Shown: one piece after another, positions 32,694 through 40,777 of the stretch | Layout of the letters: every line of letters begins with the position of its first letter | Numbering within the stretch: position 1 is the first letter of the stretch | Source of the DNA: DTU053 sp012520115 | Lineage (GTDB): Bacteria; Bacillota; Clostridia; Oscillospirales; Acutalibacteraceae | Direction of reading: 5' to 3' | Assembly: GCA_050953725.1 (NCBI GenBank) | Contig: JBMNNB010000003.1 | Span: 248,001 to 312,000, forward strand | DNA: 64,000 nt | Program-made: the position numbers and the translations under genes | The notes under the pieces: model-generated | What the model saw: only the letters and a program-made list of their open reading frames with translations | Database searches by the model: none | What the model was told of the DNA's origin: nothing

Positions 32694-33440
32694 TTAAGAA
32701 TTAGTTTCGGATTCTGCAACGGTGGTGCTTGTAATGTCGCCCATTTCGGTCAGCTTGTATTTTGCAAGGTCGGGCAGGATGGCGGCGGTGTCAATGTCCT
32801 CCTCGCTGAACTCGGTCAGCTTCCAGCCCAGCGCAAAGCCGCCCGTGCCGTCGTAAACCTCGCAGCGGGAGGCAAAGCCGTACTCTGTGTCAATCCAGAT
32901 ATAGGCTATCTTTGTCAGCACGCTGTCCTGATACTCCATCTGGATGTATTTCTTAGCAGGTCTGCCGGCGACGGTGTCCTCGGAGCTGAATATTACGTTT
33001 TCCTTTGAAATGAACGAGGGGTCGCTGAGAGAAAGCTGCATAAAGCCCGAAACGAGCTTGTCGAGGTTCCTGCCCTTTAAAGTAGCATGGGTACCCTTTT
33101 TCTGCGTGGGGTTGAGGATGTATCTGTCAATTCCGTCCTCGCCCTCTTTGTAATAGGTCATTACCTTGCTGGCGTTGTCAACGGCGCAGAAGAAGCCTTC
33201 GCCCCTGTATTCGGAAAGAACTGATACGGTCTTTTCCTTTGTGTATTCGTATGTAAGGCTGTATTTGTGCCGCCATTCGCTTGAAAAGGTGGGCGAATCG
33301 GTCGTGGCCGGCTCTGTCGTGGTTCTGTCGGGGGTGTCGGGCACGTCGATTGTGGGGTTTGAGCGCCTGTCGCAGGAGGCAAGCACAAAAATGCAGGATA
33401 AAGCCAGACTTAAAGCAGTCAATTTCTTATAAAAACTCAT
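32694..33440 (-). CDS. Putative lipoprotein of unknown function
   Basis: I use the ATG at 33440 because GGAGG lies 9 bases upstream; the frame opens at 33470. The 248-residue protein starts with a lipoprotein signal peptide ending in LASC (Cys about 19), so it is likely lipid-anchored outside the membrane. A Pro/Thr/Ser linker follows. The body has a beta-strand-rich region (YILNPTQKKGTHATL, GRPAKKYIQMEYQDSVLTKIAYIWIDTEYGFASRCEV), reminiscent of LolA/outer-membrane-lipoprotein-carrier-like folds, but this resemblance is weak. No function is assigned. Confidence 0.78.
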   Translation of the reverse strand: MSFYKKLTALSLALSCIFVLASCDRRSNPTIDVPDTPDRTTTEPATTDSPTFSSEWRHKYSLTYEYTKEKTVSVLSEYRGEGFFCAVDNASKVMTYYKEGEDGIDRYILNPTQKKGTHATLKGRNLDKLVSGFMQLSLSDPSFISKENVIFSSEDTVAGRPAKKYIQMEYQDSVLTKIAYIWIDTEYGFASRCEVYDGTGGFALGWKLTEFSEEDIDTAAILPDLAKYKLTEMGDITSTTVAESETNS

Positions 33441-33618
33441 TTTATCCTCCGTATGTATTACAATACGCAATACTCATAACTATCCTGAATATTATCCAAC
33501 AAGCTACAGGATTTGTCAACAAAAACGCTCCTTTTTGGCGTTGTCAAATGCACGTCGATTTTTTGAATCGGGCAGGAAATTAAAGCAGAAAACTTTAATT
33601 AAATTTACATAAATTTCT

Positions 33619-33647
33619 TTGACCGTCAATTTGTGCTATGTTATACT
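33619..33647 (+). promoter_or_regulatory. Sigma-A promoter of the EIIC-like gene
   Basis: TTGACC and TATACT with a 17-base spacer, 30 bases before the start codon. Confidence 0.7.
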
Positions 33648-33676
33648 GATTTCATTAAAATATACGGGAGTGGACT

Positions 33677-35101
33677 ATGGGAAGGCTGATAAACAAAAAT
33701 AAGGGCTATTTGTACAAGGCGTCGTCGGTCGCATTTCTGTTTCAGCTCTTCGGAGCGTTGGGAGCTGGTATTCTTTTCTTTGTGGGGGATTTGTTGGGGA
33801 TTCATATTCTGTCCCCCGACAACGGCTTTTCAAACATACTCTGGCAGATTTTCTTCTGGGCTACGGACTTTTTCTTTGTGGGCTTCACCGTATATCTTGC
33901 CTATCTGATTGCGGGGGTCGCCGCTATTGCCCCGTCTCTCACCCTTTCCGTTTACTTCGCTCACTTCGCCGGTCTGTACGGGGGCGAAAGCCTCAGTCTT
34001 CCGATGTATGCGGATTATTTCACCACGCCGTCGACCTTGAGCGTAGGCGGAAACATAGGCTATATGGGATATCTGATAATCGGCTTGCTTGTGGGCTGGC
34101 TTGTAAAGCTGCTCTTTACCGCCTGGAGCAAACTGAAAAGAGCGGGAGCAAAGAAAATCGACTCCCCTGTAAAGAAATTAGGGCAGAAGATTAAGCTTTT
34201 AGGCTCCCTTGACGGCATGGGGGTTATGTCCCTCTTGGATTTAATAGTGCTGATACTGATATTACCAGTCGTTTCGGGTATAATCACTTTTTTTGCCGTG
34301 CGTTTCGGAATAGAGCTGCCCTTTAAGGCTCTGGCTGACAGCCTGCGGCCTGTGTTGTCAAGGCTTTTTGCACAGTCGAGGAATTTTGAGGGCGGACTGC
34401 TTCTGGGCGCTATGGCGGGATTTGATATTATCGGGCCGTTGTCAAGGACTGCATTTTCCGTGGCCGCCGTATTTGCAGAGAATATGAACGGCATACCCAT
34501 GACCGCATACTCCCTTGCAATCGGCATTGTGGGCTGGGTGCCGTTTATTCTTTTCCTGCTTGCTAAAATTACAAAATCGGGCATAAAGACCGATGGCACT
34601 GACGGGGCTATTGCACCCTCCGGCCCCATTAACGCCTTCTTTGACAACATGAAGCTGACCGCCGCCTTTGCCATGACAAGCGCATATCGCAGACCCTTAA
34701 GCTGTATAGTTTCCTATGTAATCTCCTGCGCTGCGGCGGGGGCTTTAAGCTGCACTGCGGGTCTTACCGTTCCACTTTACACCTCAGCCGAAAATGTCTC
34801 CCTGTATAAGCAGGGGGAGATGTATGTTTCCATTCTGCAGCCCTATAAAGCGGCGTTCAAAATGGAGAAGGGGCTGTTATTTCTTGTCATCGCCGCTATA
34901 AGCGTCTTGCTCGGTTCTCTTATAGGCCATGCGCTTCAAAGGCTGTCGCTGAAGCTCGAAAAGAAAAGGGGCGAGGCCTTTGTCCCCGATACGGATATTA
35001 CCCTTGAGCTTGTCAAACAGATGGATTCTTATAATAAGAAGTTACAGGCTGAGGCTGTGCAGTCCGATGATGAAACTCAAACCCTTGCCGCAGAGCGGTG
35101 A
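33677..35101 (+). CDS. PTS EIIC-like membrane protein (fructose-type)
   Basis: A 474-residue protein with about nine to ten hydrophobic helices. The block GGLLLGAMAGFDIIGPLSRTAFSVAA (about residues 237-262) corresponds to the substrate-site motif of fructose-type PTS IIC domains (GAMMAFDMGGPVNKAA), but with I/I and S/R replacing G/G and N/K at key places. No IIA or IIB domain is fused or adjacent. It may be a transporter without PTS phosphorylation, or an altered family member; this is inference. It is a single-gene unit with a strong promoter. The C-terminal 60 residues are charged and cytoplasmic. Confidence 0.8.
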   Translation: MGRLINKNKGYLYKASSVAFLFQLFGALGAGILFFVGDLLGIHILSPDNGFSNILWQIFFWATDFFFVGFTVYLAYLIAGVAAIAPSLTLSVYFAHFAGLYGGESLSLPMYADYFTTPSTLSVGGNIGYMGYLIIGLLVGWLVKLLFTAWSKLKRAGAKKIDSPVKKLGQKIKLLGSLDGMGVMSLLDLIVLILILPVVSGIITFFAVRFGIELPFKALADSLRPVLSRLFAQSRNFEGGLLLGAMAGFDIIGPLSRTAFSVAAVFAENMNGIPMTAYSLAIGIVGWVPFILFLLAKITKSGIKTDGTDGAIAPSGPINAFFDNMKLTAAFAMTSAYRRPLSCIVSYVISCAAAGALSCTAGLTVPLYTSAENVSLYKQGEMYVSILQPYKAAFKMEKGLLFLVIAAISVLLGSLIGHALQRLSLKLEKKRGEAFVPDTDITLELVKQMDSYNKKLQAEAVQSDDETQTLAAER

Positions 35102-35217
35102 ATATGCTCTGTTGCGCTCCTTTTACCGATTGGCCACACAGACCCTATGTCAAGGTTGACATATTCTTCTAAAAAATTTATAATTTAGGTAATCTTATTT
35201 TAAGGGAGGCAAAGAAG

Positions 35218-36090
35218 TTGAACACTAAAACAAAAATGCGTTTATCGCTGGTGCTGGTTTTAGCCTTAATCTTTACCACCATACCCTTTGCGCTCAGCGC
35301 CCCGGTCGAGGACTTGCTTTTAGCTGATGAAGAAAGTCCGGTAGTAATCGATTACGAAAACAACCTCATTTACCTGTATAAACAGAAGGTTGCGCCTGAG
35401 GACTTTGCGGGATTCTTTTTAAACCCGGCGGAACAGATTGTACTGCCCGGCGAAGAGGAATTTGTTGGCACGGGCGCTACACTGATTTTCTTCCCCTTAG
35501 ACGAGCCGCCTGTAAACGCTTTTAGGAGTCTTGACGAAGAAACAACCGAAGAGGAAACAACCGAAGAGGAAACAACCGAACCCGAAACCAATGAAATCAC
35601 ATATACCGTTATACTTATGGGCGACATCGACGGTGACGGCAAGATTGAAGCTGAGGACGCAAGACTGGTTCTGCGCTATGTCGCAAAGCTTGACACGCTT
35701 GATGATTTACAGCTTCTTGCCGCAAATCTCAACGGCGATACAAAGATTCTTGCCGATGACGCAAGGCTGATTTTAAGAATCGTTGCTTTGCTCGACGAGC
35801 TTGTAAAGCCTGAGCCGACCACAGAGGAGCCGACTGAGGAGCCGACAGAGGAAACCACCGAGGAACCTACCGAGGAAACCACAGAGGAGCCGACTGAGGA
35901 GCCAACAGAGGAAACCACCGAGGAACCTACCGAGGAAACCACAGAGGAGCCGACTGAGGAGCCAACAGAGGAAACCACCGAGGAACCTACCGAGGAAACC
36001 ACAGAGGAGAGCCACAGAGGAAGCCACAGAGGAGACCACCGAGGAGGATACCACCGAAGAGGAGACCACTTTGCCCGTATAATCCTCTGA
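35218..36090 (+). CDS. Secreted dockerin-like protein with acidic Thr/Glu repeat tail, probable frameshift near the end
   Basis: A 290-residue exported protein. Signal peptide residues 1-28 (FALSA end). After about 80 residues of unknown sequence and a short TE-rich linker comes a type I dockerin-like pair: GDIDGDGKIEAEDARLVLRYVAKL (about 135-158) and ANLNGDTKILADDARLILRIVALL (about 167-190), with the second calcium loop weaker. The rest is a Pro-Thr-Glu repeat. At about 36008 one extra base relative to the repeat pattern moves the frame, giving a basic tail rich in Ser-His-Arg-Gly; the other frame continues as Thr/Glu/Ala and stops at 36082. A TTG start follows AAGGGAGG. No cohesin protein is in view. 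Confidence 0.82.
   Translation: MNTKTKMRLSLVLVLALIFTTIPFALSAPVEDLLLADEESPVVIDYENNLIYLYKQKVAPEDFAGFFLNPAEQIVLPGEEEFVGTGATLIFFPLDEPPVNAFRSLDEETTEEETTEEETTEPETNEITYTVILMGDIDGDGKIEAEDARLVLRYVAKLDTLDDLQLLAANLNGDTKILADDARLILRIVALLDELVKPEPTTEEPTEEPTEETTEEPTEETTEEPTEEPTEETTEEPTEETTEEPTEEPTEETTEEPTEETTEESHRGSHRGDHRGGYHRRGDHFARIIL
35821..36000 (+). repeat. Three tandem 60-bp coding repeats
   Basis: Three consecutive 60-base units start at 35821, 35881 and 35941 and are identical except for one base (G or A at position 24 of the unit). They encode 20-residue Thr/Glu/Pro blocks. Such perfect tandem repeats change copy number by slippage, so length may vary between strains. Confidence 0.95.
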
Positions 36091-36108
36091 GAGCCGAATT
36101 AAAAGCAC

Positions 36109-36140
36109 AAGGGTTTGAGAGTAATCTCAAACCCTTTTCT
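36109..36140 (+). terminator. Intrinsic terminator of the dockerin gene
   Basis: A perfect 12-bp stem (AAGGGTTTGAGA with TCTCAAACCCTT, loop GTAA) followed by TTCTTTTG. Confidence 0.85.
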
Positions 36141-36151
36141 TTTGAAAATTA

Positions 36152-36180
36152 AAAAGGGCTTGAACAAAAGTCAAGCCCTT
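36152..36180 (-). terminator. Intrinsic terminator of tRNA-Thr
   Basis: On the minus strand the stem AGGGCTTGA/TCAAGCCCT follows the tRNA end and runs into TTTTTAATTTTC. Confidence 0.8.
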
Positions 36181-36256
<76 letters not shown>

Positions 36257-36398
36257 ATCTCATTCACAACGCAAAGGATATTATACACACCAAGCAGCCG
36301 TATGTCAACATTAAAATTTTTGATTATTGCGCTAAAAATTAGCAGTAAAAAGACACAAAGCTGCCCTTTGCAGATACAAAAAGCAGCCCGATTTTGCC

Positions 36399-36608
36399 TT
36401 AGAATACTACATCATAGCCCTGGTCTTCGATTGCTCCTTTAATTGCGTCCACATCTACTAAAGCAGGGTCAAATTCCACCTCGACCGTCTTTTCTTCAAG
36501 GCTTATGATTACATTTAAAACTCCGTCAAGTGCGCCGACTGCCTTTGTTATAGCCGCCGAGCAGTGCGAGCAGGACATGCCTGCGACCTTTAATACAACG
36601 CTCGTCAT
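36399..36608 (-). CDS. Heavy-metal-associated domain protein, CopZ-like copper chaperone
   Basis: A 69-residue single HMA domain from the ATG at 36608, which has AAGGAGG 8 bases upstream (the frame opens at 36671 without support). The metal site is GMSCSHC (residues 10-16). Such chaperones carry Cu(I) to P-type ATPases; copA lies about 1.6 kb away with the ribU gene in between, so the link is likely but they are separate units. Confidence 0.9.
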   Translation of the reverse strand: MTSVVLKVAGMSCSHCSAAITKAVGALDGVLNVIISLEEKTVEVEFDPALVDVDAIKGAIEDQGYDVVF

Positions 36609-36751
36609 AATAATCCTCCTTCGCCCGTAATATTCATAATTAGTATAGCATATTATGACACAGATAAACAATCCGACTTAGTCACATATTAATTTCCCTG
36701 AGATATTGACATTTTTCTCACTGGGCATATAATTATATATTGACAACAGAA

Positions 36752-36875
36752 CAGCTTCGGGGCGGGGTGAAAGTCCCCACCGGCGGTGAACGGCCATTGA
36801 GCCGACAAGTCCGCGAGCTTAGGCTGACAGGGTGAGATTCCCTGACCGACGGTATAGTCCGGATGGTAGAAGTGC
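36752..36875 (+). promoter_or_regulatory. FMN riboswitch (RFN element)
   Basis: Conserved blocks of the RFN aptamer are present in order: TTCGGGGCGGGGTGAAAGTC, CCCACCGGCGGTGAACGG, GAGCC, GACAAGTCCGCGAGC, GACAGGGTGAGATTCCCTGACC and the closing CGACGGTATAGTCCGGATGG. It binds FMN and shuts off the riboflavin transporter gene when FMN is plentiful. Confidence 0.97.
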
Positions 36876-36886
36876 ATGTGTATTGC

Positions 36887-36914
36887 AGCTCCGTATTTTT
36901 GCGGAGTTTTTTTG
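36887..36914 (+). terminator. Riboswitch-controlled terminator
   Basis: CTCCG and CGGAG flank an 8-base loop and are followed by seven T, 37 bases before ribU. This is the off-state hairpin of the FMN riboswitch. Confidence 0.8.
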
Positions 36915-36950
36915 CACCCTGCGGCGTTCCATTACACGGAGGAAAGCAAA

Positions 36951-37529
36951 ATGAGACAGCTTTTAAAAATGGTTCAGCTCTCTATGCTGGCAGCACTCGG
37001 CGTTGTGCTGATGCTGACGGTCAGGTTCCCGCTTATCCCTTCTGCGCCCTTCCTTGAGTACGATATGGGCGATGTGCCCGTGATACTTGCCGCCTTTATT
37101 TTCAGCCCGTGGGCAGCCGTGCTCATACTGGTGCTGATATCGCTGATTCAGGCACTTACGGTCAGTGCCGCAAGCGGCTGGATAGGCTTTATTATGCATG
37201 TGATTGCTTCGGGCGCATTCGTTTTAATCAGCGGAGCGATTTTAAAAAGGCAGCCCAAGGAAAAGACAATGCGCTCAAAACTGTTTCTGCCCGCTTCCCT
37301 TTGCGCCGGCACGATAGCGATGGTGCTTGTTATGATTCCCCTGAACCTTATTTTTACGGTCAGATTCATGGGAGTACCTAAGGAAGCGGTCATTGATATG
37401 CTGCTGCCGACCATAATTCCCTTTAACCTGCTTAAGGGCATTATCCATTCGGTTGTGGTAGTGGCCTTGTACCCGGCTTTGATGAGGATATTAAAGAAAT
37501 CAAAGCTCTTAAACCCTGAATATTATTAA
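36951..37529 (+). CDS. ribU: Riboflavin ECF transporter S component
   Basis: A 192-residue membrane protein from the ATG at 36951 (GGAGGAAA upstream); the longer frame to 36876 is inside the riboswitch. It has six hydrophobic helices and the RibU-type block PSAPFLEYDMGDVPVILAAFIFSPWAA (about residues 28-54), plus a C-terminal PFNLLKGIIHSVVV. It binds riboflavin and uses the shared EcfAA'T motor encoded elsewhere. The FMN riboswitch directly upstream confirms the substrate class. The right-end ribF would convert the vitamin to FMN and FAD. Confidence 0.96.
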   Translation: MRQLLKMVQLSMLAALGVVLMLTVRFPLIPSAPFLEYDMGDVPVILAAFIFSPWAAVLILVLISLIQALTVSAASGWIGFIMHVIASGAFVLISGAILKRQPKEKTMRSKLFLPASLCAGTIAMVLVMIPLNLIFTVRFMGVPKEAVIDMLLPTIIPFNLLKGIIHSVVVVALYPALMRILKKSKLLNPEYY

Positions 37530-37555
37530 GACTGAATACATACACCGCTCTTTTT

Positions 37556-37723
37556 GCGGGTTATCCTATAGAATAAACCGCAGTGAAATATGCTGCGCAT
37601 ATTAAGGGCAAATTAATTTCATGTGCGAAGCACATTTCATAATCAAAATGATTTTTTTCTATTGCATGGCAATATTTCATTACATCCTACAATAAAGCCG
37701 CTTAGGGTAACCCTTAAGCGGCT
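37556..37723. repeat. Intergenic hairpin-rich repeat, copy B
   Basis: Shares the ordered parts of copy A (20412-20637): an opening hairpin GCGGGTTATCC/GAATAAACCGC, CAGTGAAATATGCTGCGCATATTAAGGG, ATTTCATGTGCGAAGCACATTTCAT with a central GCGAAGC mini-hairpin, ATAATCAAAATGATT, ATGGCAATATTTCATTA, and a closing AGCCGCTTAGGG/CCCTTAAGCGGCT hairpin. It lies between convergent ribU and hxlR-like genes and may terminate both. Confidence 0.75.
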
Positions 37724-37745
37724 CACAAATTATAAAGATGTTTTC

Positions 37746-38096
37746 TTATCTGTTCATTGAGCAGCAGATTTCTATATCGTTGCTTTTCATATAATCTGCG
37801 CCCCAGTCGTACATGGCAATCAGAATTGGCTCCAAGCTCTTGCCGAGCTCTGTAAGTGAATACTCCACCTTAGGTGGCACGACCGGGTAAACAGTGCGGT
37901 TTAAAAGCCCGTCCTTTTCAAGCTCCCTTAGCTGCTGGGTCAGCATTTTGGGTGTCGCCTGCGGAATCAATCTTTGAATTTCGCCGTGCCTTAATGTTTC
38001 ACGCATTAAGTGCCATAATATTAGTGCCTTGTATTTTCCGCCGATAAGCCGCAGGGTTGCGCTGACGGGGCAGTTTATATCTGAATAGTCGGACAT
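37746..38096 (-). CDS. HxlR-family transcriptional regulator
   Basis: A 116-residue winged-helix protein of normal HxlR length. Family marks are CPVSATLRLIGGKYKALILWHL (residues 9-30), LRHGEIQRLIPQATPKMLTQQLRELEKDGLL (recognition helix region) and YSLTELGKSL. It is divergent from copA with a perfect inverted repeat in the shared promoter region, so it probably controls itself and possibly copA. Usual copper regulators are CsoR or CopY, so an HxlR here is notable; a copper-sensing role is inference, and few Cys residues (two near each end) are available. Confidence 0.9.
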   Translation of the reverse strand: MSDYSDINCPVSATLRLIGGKYKALILWHLMRETLRHGEIQRLIPQATPKMLTQQLRELEKDGLLNRTVYPVVPPKVEYSLTELGKSLEPILIAMYDWGADYMKSNDIEICCSMNR

Positions 38097-38108
38097 GCTT
38101 TCACCTCT

Positions 38109-38137
38109 ATACTATCTTTTTGTATAGTATGTCACAA
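38109..38137 (-). promoter_or_regulatory. hxlR-like promoter with putative operator
   Basis: On the minus strand TTGTGA (38137-38132) and TAGTAT (38114-38109) have a 17-base spacer. A perfect inverted repeat ATACTAT-N8-ATAGTAT (38109-38130) overlaps the -10 box and spacer, which is a natural site for autoregulation by the HxlR protein. Confidence 0.5.
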
Positions 38138-38149
38138 ATATGTGCATAC

Positions 38150-38177
38150 TTGCTTATTTTGCCGTTTGTTCTATAAT
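38150..38177 (+). promoter_or_regulatory. Putative copA promoter
   Basis: TTGCTT and TATAAT with a 16-base spacer, 57 bases before the chosen copA start and next to the inverted repeat at 38109-38130. Confidence 0.5.
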
Positions 38178-38234
38178 AATAACATAGAGATGAATGACAG
38201 TCAACTCTGCCGATTAAGCAAAGGAGTTGTTTTT

Positions 38235-40727
38235 ATGGAGAATAAGACCTTTAAAATAAGGGGGATGACCTGCGCCTCATGCGCACAGCGCATTGAGAAG
38301 GTTGTGGGCAGGCTCGAGGGTGTAAACACTGCGGCGGTGAACCTGACCGCAGAGAAGCTCTTTGTGCAGTTTGACAAGGGCAGAGTCGGCTCTGAGGATA
38401 TTATAAACGCTGTAAACAAGATAGGCTTTGAAGCGAGTGAAGAAACGCATAACACGGTTATTACCCTGCCTATCGGGGGCATGACCTGCGCTGCCTGCGC
38501 CGCAAAAATCGAAAAGGTAGTGGGCAAGCTTAACGGTGTTGCGAAGGTAAATGTAAATCTTGCCACCGAAAAGGCGGTGGTGGAGTTTGACCCGACAAGA
38601 ATCAGGACGAGCGCCATTAAAGAGGCTATTGAAAAGATAGGCTACAAGGTAATAGAGGTCAAGAAGGTCAGCGCCGCTGACGAGGACAGGGAGAGAAAAC
38701 AGAAGGCTATCCGCACTCTGTGGACCAAGTTCATTGTCTCCGCCGCTTTGGCCCTGCCGCTTCTATACATCGCCATGGGTCAGATGATTGGCCTGCCATT
38801 GCCGTCCGTTATCGACCCCTCAATTCATAATACCTTGGAATTTGCACTGACGCAGCTTTTCCTTGTGATACCCATAATGGCGGTGGGCTATAAGTTCTAC
38901 ACTGTGGGCTTTAAGGCCCTCATACACCGTGCGCCGAATATGGACTCGCTGATTGCCATAAGCACCCTTGCGGCCTTTGCATTCAGTTTGTGGAACACCT
39001 ATCTGATTTACCGGGGTCGGCATGAGGCGGCACACTCGCTGTACTTTGAAACGGCGGGCGTTATAATCGCCCTGATACTGCTGGGCAAGTCGCTGGAGGC
39101 CGTGTCAAAGGGCAAGACAAGCGAGGCCATAAAGAAGCTGATGGGACTTCAGCCTAAGACCGCTACGATTCTGCACGGCGGAGCGGAAACAGAGATACCC
39201 ATTGACGAGGTTATGATAGGGGATATTATCATAGTGAAGCCCGGCGGCAAAATCCCTGTTGACGGCACCGTCATAGAGGGGCAGACCGCAGTTGACGAGG
39301 CCATGCTGACCGGTGAGAGCATGCCCGTGAATAAGAGCGTCGGCGACGAGGTTTTTGCGGCGTCAATTAATACAACCGGTACTATTAAATTCAGGGCTGA
39401 GAAGGTGGGGGCGGACACTGCACTCGCACAGATTATAAAGCTCGTTGAGGACGCACAGGGCACTAAGGCTCCCATTGCAAAGCTGGCGGATGTGGTCTCG
39501 GGATACTTTGTGCCGATTGTAATTCTTATCGCCGTCGTGGCGGGAATAGCGTGGTTTATTGCAGCACAGCTCGGGGCTGTACAACTGCCGCATGACACTT
39601 CGAATCTCGAATTTGCGCTGACTATCTTTGTCTCGGTGCTGACTATCGCCTGCCCCTGCGCTCTCGGACTTGCCACGCCCACGGCGATTATGGTGGGCAC
39701 GGGCAAGGGTGCCGAAAACGGCATACTGATTAAGAGCGGCGAGGCTCTTGAAACAGCCCACAAGATTGACACAATAGTCCTTGACAAGACAGGAACCATA
39801 ACGGAGGGCAAGCCCTCGGTCACCGACATTATCGCCTTTGAGGGCTTTGACGGCGACAGAGTGTTAAGTCTCGTTGCAGCCGCAGAGCAGGGCTCGGAGC
39901 ATCCTCTTGCTCAGGCGATTATCGATAAGGCGAAGGAAAAGGGGCTTACGCTCTCCCCTGCTAACGACTTTGAAGCTCTGACGGGCAGAGGAATAAGAGC
40001 GAAAATCGAAGACTCCGATATCCTTATCGGCAATAAGAAGCTGATGGACGAGAACAATATTGATTCCGACGTCTTTGCCGAGTTGTCCGACGGTCTCTCT
40101 GAGGAGGGCAAGACGCCCATGTTTGTTTCCATAAACGGCACTCCCGCGGGCATAATTGCCGTTGCGGACACGGTAAAGCCCACAAGCAAGGCGGCAATTA
40201 AGGCTCTGCACGATTTGGGGCTTGAGGTAGTGATGATTACAGGCGACAACAAAAAGACCGCAAACGCCATAGCAAGGCAGGTGGGGCTTGACAAGGTTCT
40301 GCCCGAGGTGCTGCCTAAGGACAAGGCGGATGAGGTCAAGAAGCTCCAAAGCGAGGGTAAGACCGTTGCAATGGTGGGTGACGGCATAAACGACGCTCCG
40401 GCTCTGGCTCAGGCTGAGATAGGAATTGCCATTGGTTCGGGCACGGATGTTGCAATCGAATCGGCGGACATAGTGCTTATGCACTCGGATTTACTGGATG
40501 TGCCTACGGCCATTGATTTAAGCCGCAGGACAATAAGAAACATCAAGCAAAACCTGTTCTGGGCCTTTGCATATAACACCATAGGCATTCCGATTGCAGC
40601 AGGCGTGCTTTTCGCCTTCGGCGGGCCGCTTCTTAATCCGATGTTCGGGGCGGCGGCAATGAGTCTAAGCTCCGTTTCGGTGCTGACAAATGCGCTGAGA
40701 TTGAAGCGGTTCAAGGCTAAGAGATAA
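38235..40727 (+). CDS. copA: Copper-exporting P1B-type ATPase
   Basis: An 830-residue P-type ATPase from the ATG at 38235 (AAAGGAG upstream; the frame opens at 38142 without support). Two N-terminal HMA domains carry GMTCASC (residues 10-16) and GMTCAAC (about 82-88). Eight membrane helices include the ion site CPC in TIACPCALGLATP. Phosphorylation motif DKTGTITEG, the SEHPLAQAI nucleotide-site motif, TGDNKKTA and GDGINDAPAL are all intact. It pumps Cu(I) out of the cell. A bidirectional terminator follows. Confidence 0.96.
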   Translation: MENKTFKIRGMTCASCAQRIEKVVGRLEGVNTAAVNLTAEKLFVQFDKGRVGSEDIINAVNKIGFEASEETHNTVITLPIGGMTCAACAAKIEKVVGKLNGVAKVNVNLATEKAVVEFDPTRIRTSAIKEAIEKIGYKVIEVKKVSAADEDRERKQKAIRTLWTKFIVSAALALPLLYIAMGQMIGLPLPSVIDPSIHNTLEFALTQLFLVIPIMAVGYKFYTVGFKALIHRAPNMDSLIAISTLAAFAFSLWNTYLIYRGRHEAAHSLYFETAGVIIALILLGKSLEAVSKGKTSEAIKKLMGLQPKTATILHGGAETEIPIDEVMIGDIIIVKPGGKIPVDGTVIEGQTAVDEAMLTGESMPVNKSVGDEVFAASINTTGTIKFRAEKVGADTALAQIIKLVEDAQGTKAPIAKLADVVSGYFVPIVILIAVVAGIAWFIAAQLGAVQLPHDTSNLEFALTIFVSVLTIACPCALGLATPTAIMVGTGKGAENGILIKSGEALETAHKIDTIVLDKTGTITEGKPSVTDIIAFEGFDGDRVLSLVAAAEQGSEHPLAQAIIDKAKEKGLTLSPANDFEALTGRGIRAKIEDSDILIGNKKLMDENNIDSDVFAELSDGLSEEGKTPMFVSINGTPAGIIAVADTVKPTSKAAIKALHDLGLEVVMITGDNKKTANAIARQVGLDKVLPEVLPKDKADEVKKLQSEGKTVAMVGDGINDAPALAQAEIGIAIGSGTDVAIESADIVLMHSDLLDVPTAIDLSRRTIRNIKQNLFWAFAYNTIGIPIAAGVLFAFGGPLLNPMFGAAAMSLSSVSVLTNALRLKRFKAKR

Positions 40728-40737
40728 CATAAGAAAA

Positions 40738-40765
40738 AGGGCAGGCACCGATTGATGCCTGCCCT
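40738..40765. terminator. Bidirectional terminator between copA and the GH92 gene
   Basis: A perfect 10-bp stem (AGGGCAGGCA with TGCCTGCCCT, 8-base loop) flanked by T-rich runs on both strands (TTTTTCTT on minus, GTATTTTATT on plus). Confidence 0.85.
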
Positions 40766-40777
40766 GTATTTTATTGC

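Noticed and set aside
35821..36000. CRISPR-like array
   Set aside because: The units are contiguous with no unique spacers and keep the coding frame, so this is a coding tandem repeat. No cas gene is present.
35676..36108. Two minus-strand frames rich in Ser/Val or Leu/Cys/Gly
   Set aside because: They are antisense translations of the 60-bp Thr/Glu repeats.
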